From: Streptomyces resistomycificus
GTDB lineage: Bacteria; Actinomycetota; Actinomycetes; Streptomycetales; Streptomycetaceae
Reading direction: 5' to 3'
NCBI RefSeq assembly: GCF_001514265.1
Contig: NZ_KQ948988.1
Coordinates: forward strand, 186,001 to 250,000
DNA: 64,000 nt
The notes under the pieces are model-generated. The model saw nothing but the letters and a program-made list of their open reading frames with translations, did no database searches and had not been told where the DNA came from. Both the position numbers and the translations under genes were made by a program. Below, in pieces: positions 1-7,598 of the stretch. Positions within the stretch are counted from its first letter, which is position 1, and each line of letters opens with the position of its first letter.

Positions 1-659
1 CGCACGGTCGCCTCGGCGCCGGTGAGGTTGGTGTTCGGCTCGTTATAGGTACCGCCCATGATCTCGACGCGGCCGGTGCGGATCAGCTCGCGCAGGAAGG
101 CGCGCTCCTCCGGGAAGGCGTCCCAGTACGGCTTGAGGTAGTCGACCTCCGCCAGCACGAAGGCGTACGCCGGGTCGCGTCGCGCCAGGTCGCAGTGGGC
201 CCGCACCAGGCTCATCCCGGACTGGCCGCGGGAGTCGAAGGTACGGGCCGGCAGACCGGTGGCGGCGGGGTCGTCGGCGACGTCCCAGGTCTCGGTGTAG
301 GCGGCCTGGGTGTTCCACCAGACGGGGTCGTAGTGGAAGTGGCTGACCATGAACATGGTCCAGCCGGGTTCGGCGGCGGTGAACTCGCCCGGGTGGTCGG
401 CACGTCGGTCGCCGTCGACGGCGCTCACGGTGATCGCGCGCCGCTCGCCGGCGGCCAGCTCGGTGAGCACGGGTATCTCGACGCGGACGGTGCCGTCGTC
501 GGGGACGGTGGCCTCGGTCTCCCCGGTGATCCCGGGGCCCTCGACGGTGAGACGGACGGTCCGGCCGGGGGTGTGGCTCAGCTCCACGGCCACCACCTGG
601 CGCGGCCGCTCGGTGGTTCCGACGAAGAGCTCGGTCGACTCGACACAGGACACGCGCAC
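1..659 (-). CDS. GH38-type alpha-mannosidase, N-terminal part (cut by window edge)
   Basis: The minus-strand frame stays open from a GTG at 659 to base 1, giving about 219 residues. An AGGAG lies 5 nt upstream (669-665) and decides the start over a second GTG at 653. After an N-terminal beta-rich stretch it reads MVSHFHYDPVWWNTQ, then GGTYNEPNTNLTGAE, both typical of the start of the GH38 catalytic domain, where His and Asp residues bind zinc. The role inferred is hydrolysis of alpha-mannosides. The gene lies downstream of an RpiR regulator on the same strand, and the gap between them contains TGGTTCA palindromes, so regulation by that protein is likely. The C-terminal domain lies outside the window. 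Confidence 0.8.
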   Translation of the reverse strand, partial: MRVSCVESTELFVGTTERPRQVVAVELSHTPGRTVRLTVEGPGITGETEATVPDDGTVRVEIPVLTELAAGERRAITVSAVDGDRRADHPGEFTAAEPGWTMFMVSHFHYDPVWWNTQAAYTETWDVADDPAATGLPARTFDSRGQSGMSLVRAHCDLARRDPAYAFVLAEVDYLKPYWDAFPEERAFLRELIRTGRVEIMGGTYNEPNTNLTGAEATV

Positions 660-710
660 GGGGGCTCCTACCAGAGTGCTCGGCGGAGCCCCATCGTGAC
701 ACCGAGGGGA

Positions 711-753
711 TGGTTCAAACAACCATCCTTGCGTTTTCTCGGTGGTTCATCCA
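711..753. promoter_or_regulatory. Two TGGTTCA-type operator-like palindromes upstream of the mannosidase
   Basis: Site 1 is TGGTTCAAACAACCA (711-725), inside a perfect 8-bp inverted repeat spanning 708-728 with a 5-nt loop. Site 2 is TGGTTCATCCA (743-753). The same motif recurs at 1745-1756 in front of the divergent SIS gene. Repetition at both ends of the RpiR gene suggests that this regulator binds these sites. Binding is inferred. Confidence 0.55.
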
Positions 754-770
754 TGCATCCTCGGTCGGGT

Positions 771-1655
771 TCAGCGCGCCCGGCGGCCCTTCACCGCGTG
801 CTGCGGGGTGATGTGGTCGGTCAGCGCCAGGGAGGCGCTCGCACGCTGGTAGGACAGCTGGGCGACCCGGACGTACAGGCAGTCGATGAGGACGAGCACG
901 GAGTGCCGGCCGCCGATGCTGCCCGTGCGGAAACTGGTCTCCGAGGAGGACGAGATCAGCCGGATGTCGGCGGCGCGGGCGAGCGGGGAGCGCGGGTCCG
1001 AGGTGATCGCCACCGTGGTGGCCCCGCGTTCCCTGGCCAGCTCGAAGGGCTCGAGGGTCTCGCGGATGGCCCCCGAGTGGGAGATGGCGATGGCGACGTC
1101 GGCCGGGGTGAGCAGGGCCGCGGAGGTGGTCGCGGCGTGCACCTCGGTCCAGCCGCGGACCGCGCAGCCGATCCGGAACAGCCGGGTCTCGGTCTCCTGC
1201 GCCACCGCTCCGCTGCCACCGACGCCGTAGACGTCGATGCGGCGGGCCCGGGCGGTGGCCTGGGCCGCGCGCTCGACGGCGTCCAGGTCGATCCGGTCGA
1301 TGGTCTGCTGGACCGCGCGCAGATCCGCGGTGCCGACGACCTGGACCACCCGTTCGAGGTCGTCGTCCGGCGAGATGTCCGGGCCGATCTCGGCGGTGCC
1401 CCAGTCGGAGACCTCGCCTCGGCCGCGCTCCTGGGCGAGCTCGATCAGCAGGTGCTGGTAGGAGTCCAGGCCGATCGCGCGGCAGAAGCGGGTCACCGTC
1501 GCCTGCGAGGTGCCTGTGCGGCGGCCCAGCTCGGCTGCCGAACAGTGGGTGACGGCGGCCGGATCCTCCAGGATCAGCTCGCCGACCTTCCGCAGGGAGC
1601 CGGCCAGTCGGGGCAGCTCGGTGCGGATCAGTGTGGTGACGTCCGTCGGGGGCAT
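771..1655 (-). CDS. MurR/RpiR family transcriptional regulator (HTH + SIS)
   Basis: 294 aa with an N-terminal RpiR-type HTH (about residues 1-77; signature AAELGRRTGTSQATVTRFCR) followed by a SIS sugar-phosphate-binding domain (about 125-255; YGVGGSGAVAQ, ISHSGAIRETLEP). Family members sense phosphorylated sugars and repress or activate sugar catabolism genes. The start is ATG 1655, with no strong Shine-Dalgarno. It is transcribed towards the mannosidase and divergently from a SIS-domain enzyme gene. Operator-like TGGTTCA repeats lie on both sides, so autoregulation and control of both neighbours are inferred. Confidence 0.88.
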   Translation of the reverse strand: MPPTDVTTLIRTELPRLAGSLRKVGELILEDPAAVTHCSAAELGRRTGTSQATVTRFCRAIGLDSYQHLLIELAQERGRGEVSDWGTAEIGPDISPDDDLERVVQVVGTADLRAVQQTIDRIDLDAVERAAQATARARRIDVYGVGGSGAVAQETETRLFRIGCAVRGWTEVHAATTSAALLTPADVAIAISHSGAIRETLEPFELARERGATTVAITSDPRSPLARAADIRLISSSSETSFRTGSIGGRHSVLVLIDCLYVRVAQLSYQRASASLALTDHITPQHAVKGRRAR

Positions 1656-1744
1656 GCGAAGAATGTATCAGCCACCGTTCGGGGTGCGGATTGAATACCA
1701 GGACCACTCATGATTTATTGATTCACCGATGGAGATGTATAGGG

Positions 1745-1756
1745 TGGTTCAATCCA
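1745..1756. promoter_or_regulatory. Operator-like TGGTTCAATCCA in the divergent promoter region
   Basis: TGGTTCAATCCA lies 20 nt upstream of the GTG start of the SIS gene, immediately after a TATAGG hexamer (1738-1743) that could be a -10. It matches the two sites at 711-725 and 743-753. A repressor bound here would cover the probable transcription start. The regulator identity is inferred from context. Confidence 0.5.
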
Positions 1757-1776
1757 TCAGTAGTGGGGAGTGTCGC

Positions 1777-2541
1777 GTGTCCGTCGAGTCCGTCAGCGCC
1801 CAGGGGTTCGCGCGCGAGAGCCTGGCCGTCCTCCAGCACATCACCGAGTCCGCCCGCGAGGACGTGGCCCGCGCCGCCGAACTGATCGCCCGGTGCGTGA
1901 GCTCCGACGGCGTCATCCAGGCCTTCGGCACCGGCCACTCGCAGGCGATCGTCCTCGAACTCGCCGGCCGCGCAGGGGGTTTGGTCCCCACCAACCGGCT
2001 GAGCATCGCCGACCTCGTCCTCTACGGCGGCGACGACCCGAGCGTCCTGGACGACCCGCTCCTGGAACGCCGGGCGGGGGTGGCGGCCCGCCTGTACGAA
2101 CTCGCCGCCCCGCAGGCCGAGGACCTCTTCGTCATCATCTCCAACTCCGGCGTGAACAACGTCATCGTGGAGATGGCCCTGCACGCCAAGGCGCGGGGCC
2201 ACCGTGTCCTCGCCATCACCTCCCTCACCCACACCCGGGCCGTCCCCGCCGGCCACCCGAGCGGCGGGAAGCTCGCCGACCTCGCCGACGTCGTCCTCGA
2301 CAACGCGGCCCCACGCGGCGACGCCCTCCTCGAACTCCCCGACGGCGGCGCGGTGAGCGCCCTGTCCACCCTCACCGGCGTGATGCTGGTGCAGATGGCG
2401 GTCGCGGAGGCCTCGTCCCTGCTCATCGCCGCCGGGAAGCGCCCCCCGGTGTACGTCTCGGCCAACGTGCCCGGCGGCTTCGAGGGCAACCTGGAGCTGG
2501 AGAAGCGGTACGCCGGACGGATCCGGCGCACCGCGAGCTGA
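1777..2541 (+). CDS. SIS domain protein (sugar-phosphate isomerase/deaminase-like)
   Basis: 254 aa from GTG 1777, with a GGGGAG 6 nt upstream; an in-frame ATG at 1729 is rejected because it lies before the likely promoter and operator. The protein is a single SIS module: FGTGHSQAIVLELAGRAGG near residues 50-70 and FVIISNSGVNNV near 115-130. It resembles the YckF/GmhA-like phosphosugar-binding family often annotated as sugar isomerase. With the adjacent RpiR regulator and alpha-mannosidase it probably handles an amino-sugar or mannose phosphate released from glycans. The exact substrate cannot be read from sequence. Confidence 0.8.
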   Translation: MSVESVSAQGFARESLAVLQHITESAREDVARAAELIARCVSSDGVIQAFGTGHSQAIVLELAGRAGGLVPTNRLSIADLVLYGGDDPSVLDDPLLERRAGVAARLYELAAPQAEDLFVIISNSGVNNVIVEMALHAKARGHRVLAITSLTHTRAVPAGHPSGGKLADLADVVLDNAAPRGDALLELPDGGAVSALSTLTGVMLVQMAVAEASSLLIAAGKRPPVYVSANVPGGFEGNLELEKRYAGRIRRTAS

Positions 2542-2550
2542 GTCGTACCG

Positions 2551-2593
2551 GGCGGCCGGCCGGGGGTTCGGAAGCAACCCCCGGCCGGCCGCC
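2551..2593. terminator. Strong bidirectional stem-loop after the SIS gene
   Basis: A perfect 18-bp inverted repeat (arms 2551-2568 and 2576-2593) with a 7-nt loop begins 10 nt after the SIS stop codon. It would terminate the SIS transcript; on the other strand it lies just past the beta-propeller remnant. There is no T-tract, which is normal in Streptomyces. Confidence 0.8.
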
Positions 2594-2594
2594 G

Positions 2595-2923
2595 TCACTT
2601 CACCGGTACCGGGGTCAGGGCGACGGCCAGCGGATAGGCGCCGGTCGCGAGCGGCGCCCCGGCCGTGCCCTTCGCGGTGTCGACCGGTACCAGGGCGTTG
2701 CCGTCGGCGGTGGTGACGTAGGCCGTGGCCCCGTTCCAGTCGAGACCGACGTCGGACGCCGACCCGCCGACTTCGACGCCCGGGCCGGGGGCGCCGGTGG
2801 CCGTGTCGACCGGGGTCACGCTGTCGCCGTCGCTGGGGCTGACCCACAGGGTGCGGCCGTCCGGCGAGAGGGCGAGCCCGTAGGCCTGGCCGGGGACCAG
2901 GAGGGTCGGCCCGGTGTCGTGGT
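2595..2923 (-). pseudogene. Remnant of a YVTN/YncE-type beta-propeller protein (C-terminal fragment)
   Basis: The minus strand encodes about 105 residues with propeller-blade signatures: YGLALSPDGRTLWVS, DTATGAPG, TAYVTTADGNALVPVDT and a final YPLAVALTP before the stop at 2595. Families with these repeats are normally 300-400 aa secreted propellers, so only about two blades remain. The upstream part of the open frame runs into the promoter side of the CHAT gene with no credible start or signal peptide. I read this as a 5'-truncated relic left when the neighbouring CHAT module was inserted. Confidence 0.55.
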
Positions 2924-3008
2924 GCGGTGGCTGCGCAGGGCCCCCGCATGTACCCCGGCCCCAACCGGTAGGCTCCGGCACAGACTTCACGGGGGCACGG
3001 GGAGTGCT

Positions 3009-6000
3009 ATGGAGGCTTTACCGGCAACGGCGATGACGCGGGCCGTCTCGGGCACGGTCCCTGAGCTGGTGCGTCGGCTCTTCGCCGCGGGCGCCGTCGC
3101 CGACCTCCCGACGGACCGGCCCGTCCCGCTGGCCGCCCAGGTCTCCTTCCTCGGGCCGCTGGGCCAGCGCCTCGAAAGCGAGATCCGGCAGCTCCTCGCG
3201 GAGCAGGTCCGCAAGGCCGCGGCGGCCGGGCCGGGCGCCCCCGCGATGAGCGGGGACGAGTACACGGCCGTCACCGACGCCCTGGCCACGACCCTGCTGG
3301 GGCTGGACGGCGTCGGCCTGGACGACGTGCAGGCCGTGTCGCTCCGGCCGGACGGCCTGGCCGACCTGCTGCGTGGGCGGGCACCCGACGTGACCGCGGG
3401 GCTCGGCCGGGACGCCACCGCCCTCTACGCGACGCTGCTGCGGCTCACCTGCCTGTACGTCCTGCACTACCTGAGCGTGCGCTCCGCCTACGTGCCGCAG
3501 ATCCTGGTCCGCGAGAGCCGTGAACTGGCCGTGACCGTCCAGGCGTTGAGCCGCGACCGGCCCAGGCCCGCGAAGCGGTCCGCGTCGGCCGGGCAGCAGG
3601 AGCTGAGCGCGGACCGCCTGCTGCGCGACACCCGCGGGCGGCGCCGGCGAAGCCGCGTGCTGGGCGCCGTCACCGGGCTGCTGCCGGGACGGCGGGCCGC
3701 CGAGGAGGAGGAGCGGCGCAAGCTCGACCTCATCCGCACGCCGGTCCTGTCCTGCTACCGGATCGCGGTCGTCGGCCTCAAGGGAGGCGTCGGCAAGACC
3801 ACGACCACGGCCGCGCTGGGGACCGTCCTGTCGGCCGCGCGCAACGACAGGATCCTGGCCCTCGACGCGAGCCCCGACGGCGGGACGCTCGGCGGGAGGG
3901 TGGCCCGTGAGGCCACGACCACCATCCACGACGTCGTCCGCGCCCTGCCCCGGCTCGACTCCTACCTGGACTTCCGCCGGTTCACCTCACGGACCGCGTC
4001 CGGCCTCGAGGTCCTCGCCAACGACATCGACCCCGGAGAGTCCGTCGGCCTGGGCGGCGCGGACTACCGGGCGGTGGTCGGCGCACTGGGCCGCCAGTAC
4101 CCGATCATCCTCACCGACTGCGGCACCGGGCTGCTGCACAGCACGATGCACGGCGCGCTGACCCTCGCCGACCAGGTGATCTTCGTGACGGCCCCGTCGG
4201 TGGACGGGGTGACGGGCACCGGCACCACACTGGAGTGGCTCGCCGACCACGGGTACGCCGACCTGGTACGGCGTTCCCTGGTCGTCGTCTCCGGGGTCGG
4301 CAGGACCGCCAGGACCGTCAGGGTCGACAAGATGGTGGAGTACTTCGAGGCACGCTGCCGGGGCGTGGTGACCGTGCCGTTCGACGAACACCTGGCCGCG
4401 GGGGCGGAGATCGACCTCGACCGGGTGCGCCCCGGCGTCCACCGGGCCTACTTCGACCTCGCGGCGCTGGTCGGGGAGGACCTGCGACGGCACAGCGAGA
4501 CGGCCGGGGCCTGGGAGGGGCGGACCGAGCACCCACCGGACCCGGACCCGCAGGCGACTCGGCTTTACCCGCAGCAGGGTGCCGGTGCCGCCCAGCCCTA
4601 CCCCTCCGGCACCGGGCTGCCCCCGACGCCTGACACCGGGTTCGCGCCGCAGATCGTGCAGTTGGAGTTCGGAGTCCCCTTCGAACAGGTCGCCGGATAC
4701 GGTCCGGCGCCGGCCGAGCAGGTGGCCATGGAGCGGCCGCGGCCCGTGACGCCGAACGCGCTGCTCGGCGCACCCCGGGACGCCGAGGAACCCCGCCGAA
4801 TCGTGACGGAGCTCGCGGAACAGACCGCCCAGGGCCGCACCCTGCCCCTGCACGTGCAGGTCGTGTGCGACTCCGGCGTCGGCGCGCTCCTGAAGACCTT
4901 CCGCATTCCCGAAGAGGGCGTGGTGCTGGGCATCACGGTGCACGCCGCCGGACTGCGGGCGCTGGACGACCTCCACCAGGAGCTGACGGTGTACCCGCGC
5001 CGGGACTCCGACGTCCTGCGGTTCGTCTTCAAGGCCGAACTCCCCGGTCTGCACGAGGTCACCGTCCGGGCCTTCCGCGGCGGAACCTTTCTCGGCGAGG
5101 TGCGCAGCCAGGTCTCCGTGGAGCCCGGCGGTGTCACCCGTGACGGGCCCCGGCGATCCGCGGCGCTGCCCTCGGTGGCCTTCGACCCGGGAGAGGTCAC
5201 CCTCCAGGTGCTCAAGGACGAGACGGCCGGCACGTTCAGCTTCCAGCTGCTCGGCGAGACCTGCTACGCGCCGGAGACCCACCGCTTCCGGGCCGGCGAC
5301 CCCGCGCAGGAGGCCCGGTTCATCCAGGCGGAACTCAAGGCGGCCGCGGCCGCCTCGGGCGGACGGCGGCCGGCCGACCCGTCCTATCTCCGTGACCGGC
5401 TGCGCAACCACGGGGTCCAGCTGTGGTCGTCCGTCGTCCCCAAGGCCGTGCAGGAGCAGTTCTGGCGGCAACGCGACCACGTCACCTCCTTCACCGTGCT
5501 CGGCGAACAGGACGCGATTCCCTGGGAGTTGATGTACCCGCTGAGCAAGGGCGAGGATGACGGCGGCTTCCTCGCCGAGTGGCTTCCCGTCGTCCGCCGG
5601 GTGTTCGGGCAGGACCGGGTGCGCGACTTCCCGCTCCCGGGCGCCGCCTTCGTCGTACCGCCCGGGTCCCCCGCCGACACGCACGAGGAGATCCGGGCGG
5701 TGCGGGCCCGGATCGGCCCGTCCGTCGGTGACATGGGGGTGCTCACCGAGAGGTCCGCGCTCACCCGGCTCATCGAGCGGGGCGAGGTCGGACTGCTGCA
5801 CTTCGCCTGCCACAACGCCTTCGGCCCCGACGGGTCGCGCGTGACCATGGCCGACGGCCCCTTCGACCCGATCGACCTCTCCTTCGCCGCCGAACTGCGC
5901 AGCCTTCAGGACACCCACCCGCTGGTGTTCTTCAACGCCTGTCGCAGCGCCGGGGAGATCGACTGGTTCGGCGCCAGCCTGGGGTGGGCGCAACAGTTCC

Positions 6001-6257
6001 TCAGGGCGGGCGCCGGAGCGTTCATCGGCACGCTGTGGCCGGTCAGGTCGCAGTCGGCGCTCCGGTTCTCCGAGGCGTTCTACCACCAGCTGATCTCCGA
6101 GGGGCAGCCACTGGGCCGGGCGACGCTGGCCGCCCGCCAGGCGATCCGGGACCAGCACGGAGACCCCACCTGGCTCGCCTACGCCGTGTACGGCAGCCCC
6201 GCCGCCACCGTCAGTCCCGCCCCCGAGCCGGGCACGCCGAGGAGAGTCACCGTATGA
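3009..6257 (+). CDS. MinD/ParA-like ATPase fused to a CHAT protease domain
   Basis: 1082 aa from ATG 3009 (GGGGAG upstream). The N-terminal helical region (about 1-200) resembles helical modules found before NACHT/STAND ATPases. Residues about 250-490 form a MinD/ParA-type P-loop ATPase (KGGVGKT at 258-264; TDCGTG further on). A Pro-rich linker and an uncharacterised beta-rich region (about 600-740) follow. The C-terminal CHAT caspase-like domain (about 800-1080) has HFACH (His935) and FFNACRS (Cys978), the expected catalytic pair, then GTLWPV and the YGSP ending. It overlaps the next gene by ATGA. Codon 4 is TTA, implying bldA control. An ATP-controlled protease role in conflict or cell death is inferred. 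Confidence 0.8.
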   Translation: MEALPATAMTRAVSGTVPELVRRLFAAGAVADLPTDRPVPLAAQVSFLGPLGQRLESEIRQLLAEQVRKAAAAGPGAPAMSGDEYTAVTDALATTLLGLDGVGLDDVQAVSLRPDGLADLLRGRAPDVTAGLGRDATALYATLLRLTCLYVLHYLSVRSAYVPQILVRESRELAVTVQALSRDRPRPAKRSASAGQQELSADRLLRDTRGRRRRSRVLGAVTGLLPGRRAAEEEERRKLDLIRTPVLSCYRIAVVGLKGGVGKTTTTAALGTVLSAARNDRILALDASPDGGTLGGRVAREATTTIHDVVRALPRLDSYLDFRRFTSRTASGLEVLANDIDPGESVGLGGADYRAVVGALGRQYPIILTDCGTGLLHSTMHGALTLADQVIFVTAPSVDGVTGTGTTLEWLADHGYADLVRRSLVVVSGVGRTARTVRVDKMVEYFEARCRGVVTVPFDEHLAAGAEIDLDRVRPGVHRAYFDLAALVGEDLRRHSETAGAWEGRTEHPPDPDPQATRLYPQQGAGAAQPYPSGTGLPPTPDTGFAPQIVQLEFGVPFEQVAGYGPAPAEQVAMERPRPVTPNALLGAPRDAEEPRRIVTELAEQTAQGRTLPLHVQVVCDSGVGALLKTFRIPEEGVVLGITVHAAGLRALDDLHQELTVYPRRDSDVLRFVFKAELPGLHEVTVRAFRGGTFLGEVRSQVSVEPGGVTRDGPRRSAALPSVAFDPGEVTLQVLKDETAGTFSFQLLGETCYAPETHRFRAGDPAQEARFIQAELKAAAAASGGRRPADPSYLRDRLRNHGVQLWSSVVPKAVQEQFWRQRDHVTSFTVLGEQDAIPWELMYPLSKGEDDGGFLAEWLPVVRRVFGQDRVRDFPLPGAAFVVPPGSPADTHEEIRAVRARIGPSVGDMGVLTERSALTRLIERGEVGLLHFACHNAFGPDGSRVTMADGPFDPIDLSFAAELRSLQDTHPLVFFNACRSAGEIDWFGASLGWAQQFLRAGAGAFIGTLWPVRSQSALRFSEAFYHQLISEGQPLGRATLAARQAIRDQHGDPTWLAYAVYGSPAATVSPAPEPGTPRRVTV

Positions 6258-7435
6258 CAGACCCCGTCTTCGTCATCCACGGCGTGGGCAACCGCGACCG
6301 CGACGGCTTCGAGGCCGCCGTGACCGGCCTGCAGAAAGCCTCCGGGACCGACCTCGTGCCGGTCTACTGGGGTGACCTGGGCGCGGACGACGCCCACTTC
6401 GGCATCACCCTGCCCACACCGCCCGACCTTCTGCGCGACGACGTCACCGTGGGGACGGGCCCCGTCCCGGACACGGCCGCCGACGGCGTCGAGCCGGAAA
6501 TCGTGGACGTACGGCAGCAGTGGCCGCACGTCGAAGCAGGCGCGCGCGAGCGCGTCGAGGGACCCGAGCTCCCCGACGACGGACTGCGGGCCGGCCCCGG
6601 CGCCGCCCGGGACCCCGAACCGCTCCTGGACCTGGTGGCGCGGCTGTGGCCGGACACGCACTGGCTGAGCCGGACACGCGACCCCGCGCTCCTGCACGAG
6701 GTGGGCGCCGCACTCGCCGACGTACTGACCGAACTCGACCCCGACGCGTCGTACGACCCGTACCCACACGCCTTCGAGGTGCGTTCGCGCGGCGACGAGG
6801 AGGAGCGGCTGCGCTCCCTGGTCCGCCGTCGTCTGAGCGACCTGGACCGGGTCGCCGGTGCCGCGATCCAGGCCACCGCCCGCCGGGTGAACCACGCGCT
6901 GCGTTCCCGGGTCGGCCCCGCCACCACGAGGTTCGTCGGTGACGTCCTCGTCTACCAGCGCCACCAGGCCGCCGTCCACGCCAGGGTGCGGGCGGCACTG
7001 GACGCCGTCGATCCGGGCATCGGCCGCGGCCCCGACCGGCCGGCGCGCATCGCGGCGCACAGCCTGGGCGGGGTCATCGCCGTCGACATGGCGACCGCCG
7101 AACAGCCGCTGTGGACCGAGTCGCTGCTCACCTTCGGTTCCCAGTCCGCCCTGTTCCACGTGTGCGACCCGCGGGGCGGGCAGCTCACGGCGTACGACGG
7201 CAGGCAACCGGTGAGCCTGCCGCCGACGCTGCGCCGCTGGACCAACCTCTGGGAGCCGCTCGACGTCCTCGCGTTCGCCGCGGCCCGGCTCTACCGGCTG
7301 CACGACGGCACGGCGCCCGTGGACGTGCCGGTGCCCCACCTCGCCAGCGCCGGCCTGTGGACGCACTCCGCGTACTGGGCGCACCCCGAGGTGGCGGCGC
7401 AGCTGGCCGCGGCCATGGCGCCCCGCTCCGGGTAG
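6254..7435 (+). CDS. Alpha/beta hydrolase (lipase-like) coupled to the CHAT-ATPase gene
   Basis: 393 aa. ATG 6254 overlaps the stop of the CHAT gene (ATGA), so the two are translationally coupled. The sequence shows VFVIHGVGN (oxyanion strand, residues 6-13), the nucleophile elbow AAHSLGG (Ser270), and likely Asp337 (WEPLDVLA) and His371 (WTHSAYW) to complete a triad. Residues 60-230 are a variable, charged helical insert. There is no signal peptide, so it is probably cytoplasmic. Membrane-lipid or ester hydrolysis as the effector arm, perhaps activated by CHAT cleavage, is inference. The substrate is unknown. Confidence 0.75.
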   Translation: MTDPVFVIHGVGNRDRDGFEAAVTGLQKASGTDLVPVYWGDLGADDAHFGITLPTPPDLLRDDVTVGTGPVPDTAADGVEPEIVDVRQQWPHVEAGARERVEGPELPDDGLRAGPGAARDPEPLLDLVARLWPDTHWLSRTRDPALLHEVGAALADVLTELDPDASYDPYPHAFEVRSRGDEEERLRSLVRRRLSDLDRVAGAAIQATARRVNHALRSRVGPATTRFVGDVLVYQRHQAAVHARVRAALDAVDPGIGRGPDRPARIAAHSLGGVIAVDMATAEQPLWTESLLTFGSQSALFHVCDPRGGQLTAYDGRQPVSLPPTLRRWTNLWEPLDVLAFAAARLYRLHDGTAPVDVPVPHLASAGLWTHSAYWAHPEVAAQLAAAMAPRSG

Positions 7436-7490
7436 GCGGCGGACCGCCACGTCGTGCGGCGCGTACTCGGGCGGCCCCCGGACTAGTAAA

Positions 7491-7505
7491 TGAAAATGAT
7501 TATCG
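7491..7505. promoter_or_regulatory. Zur-box-like operator upstream of the metallophore-type operon
   Basis: TGAAAATGATTATCG matches the palindromic Streptomyces Zur-box form TGAAAATGATTTTCA at 13 of 15 positions. It is an AT-rich island in a GC-rich gap, 93 nt before the first gene of the operon. Zinc repression through Zur is inferred; another Fur-family regulator is possible. Confidence 0.6.
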
Positions 7506-7532
7506 GTAGCTTGTCCGTGCGCTAAGTCCTGC

Positions 7533-7550
7533 CCCCTCCCCACGGAGGGG
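7533..7550 (+). promoter_or_regulatory. Leader hairpin in the 5' region of the metallophore-type operon
   Basis: CCCCTCC (7533-7539) pairs perfectly with GGAGGGG (7544-7550) across a 4-nt loop, between the Zur-like box and the first gene. It could be a stabilising or attenuating leader structure. No known riboswitch core was recognised. Confidence 0.35.
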
Positions 7551-7598
7551 TCGTCGGGCTGCCCTGACGTCTGAACCCGCTGCACGAAAAGGGGAGTT

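Noticed and set aside
1729..1776. ATG at 1729 as start of the SIS protein
   Set aside because: It lies before the likely -10 and operator and has no RBS; GTG 1777 has GGGGAG at good spacing.
2924..2990. N-terminal part of the open frame containing the propeller relic
   Set aside because: The predicted residues have no propeller character, and the region functions as the upstream zone of the CHAT gene.
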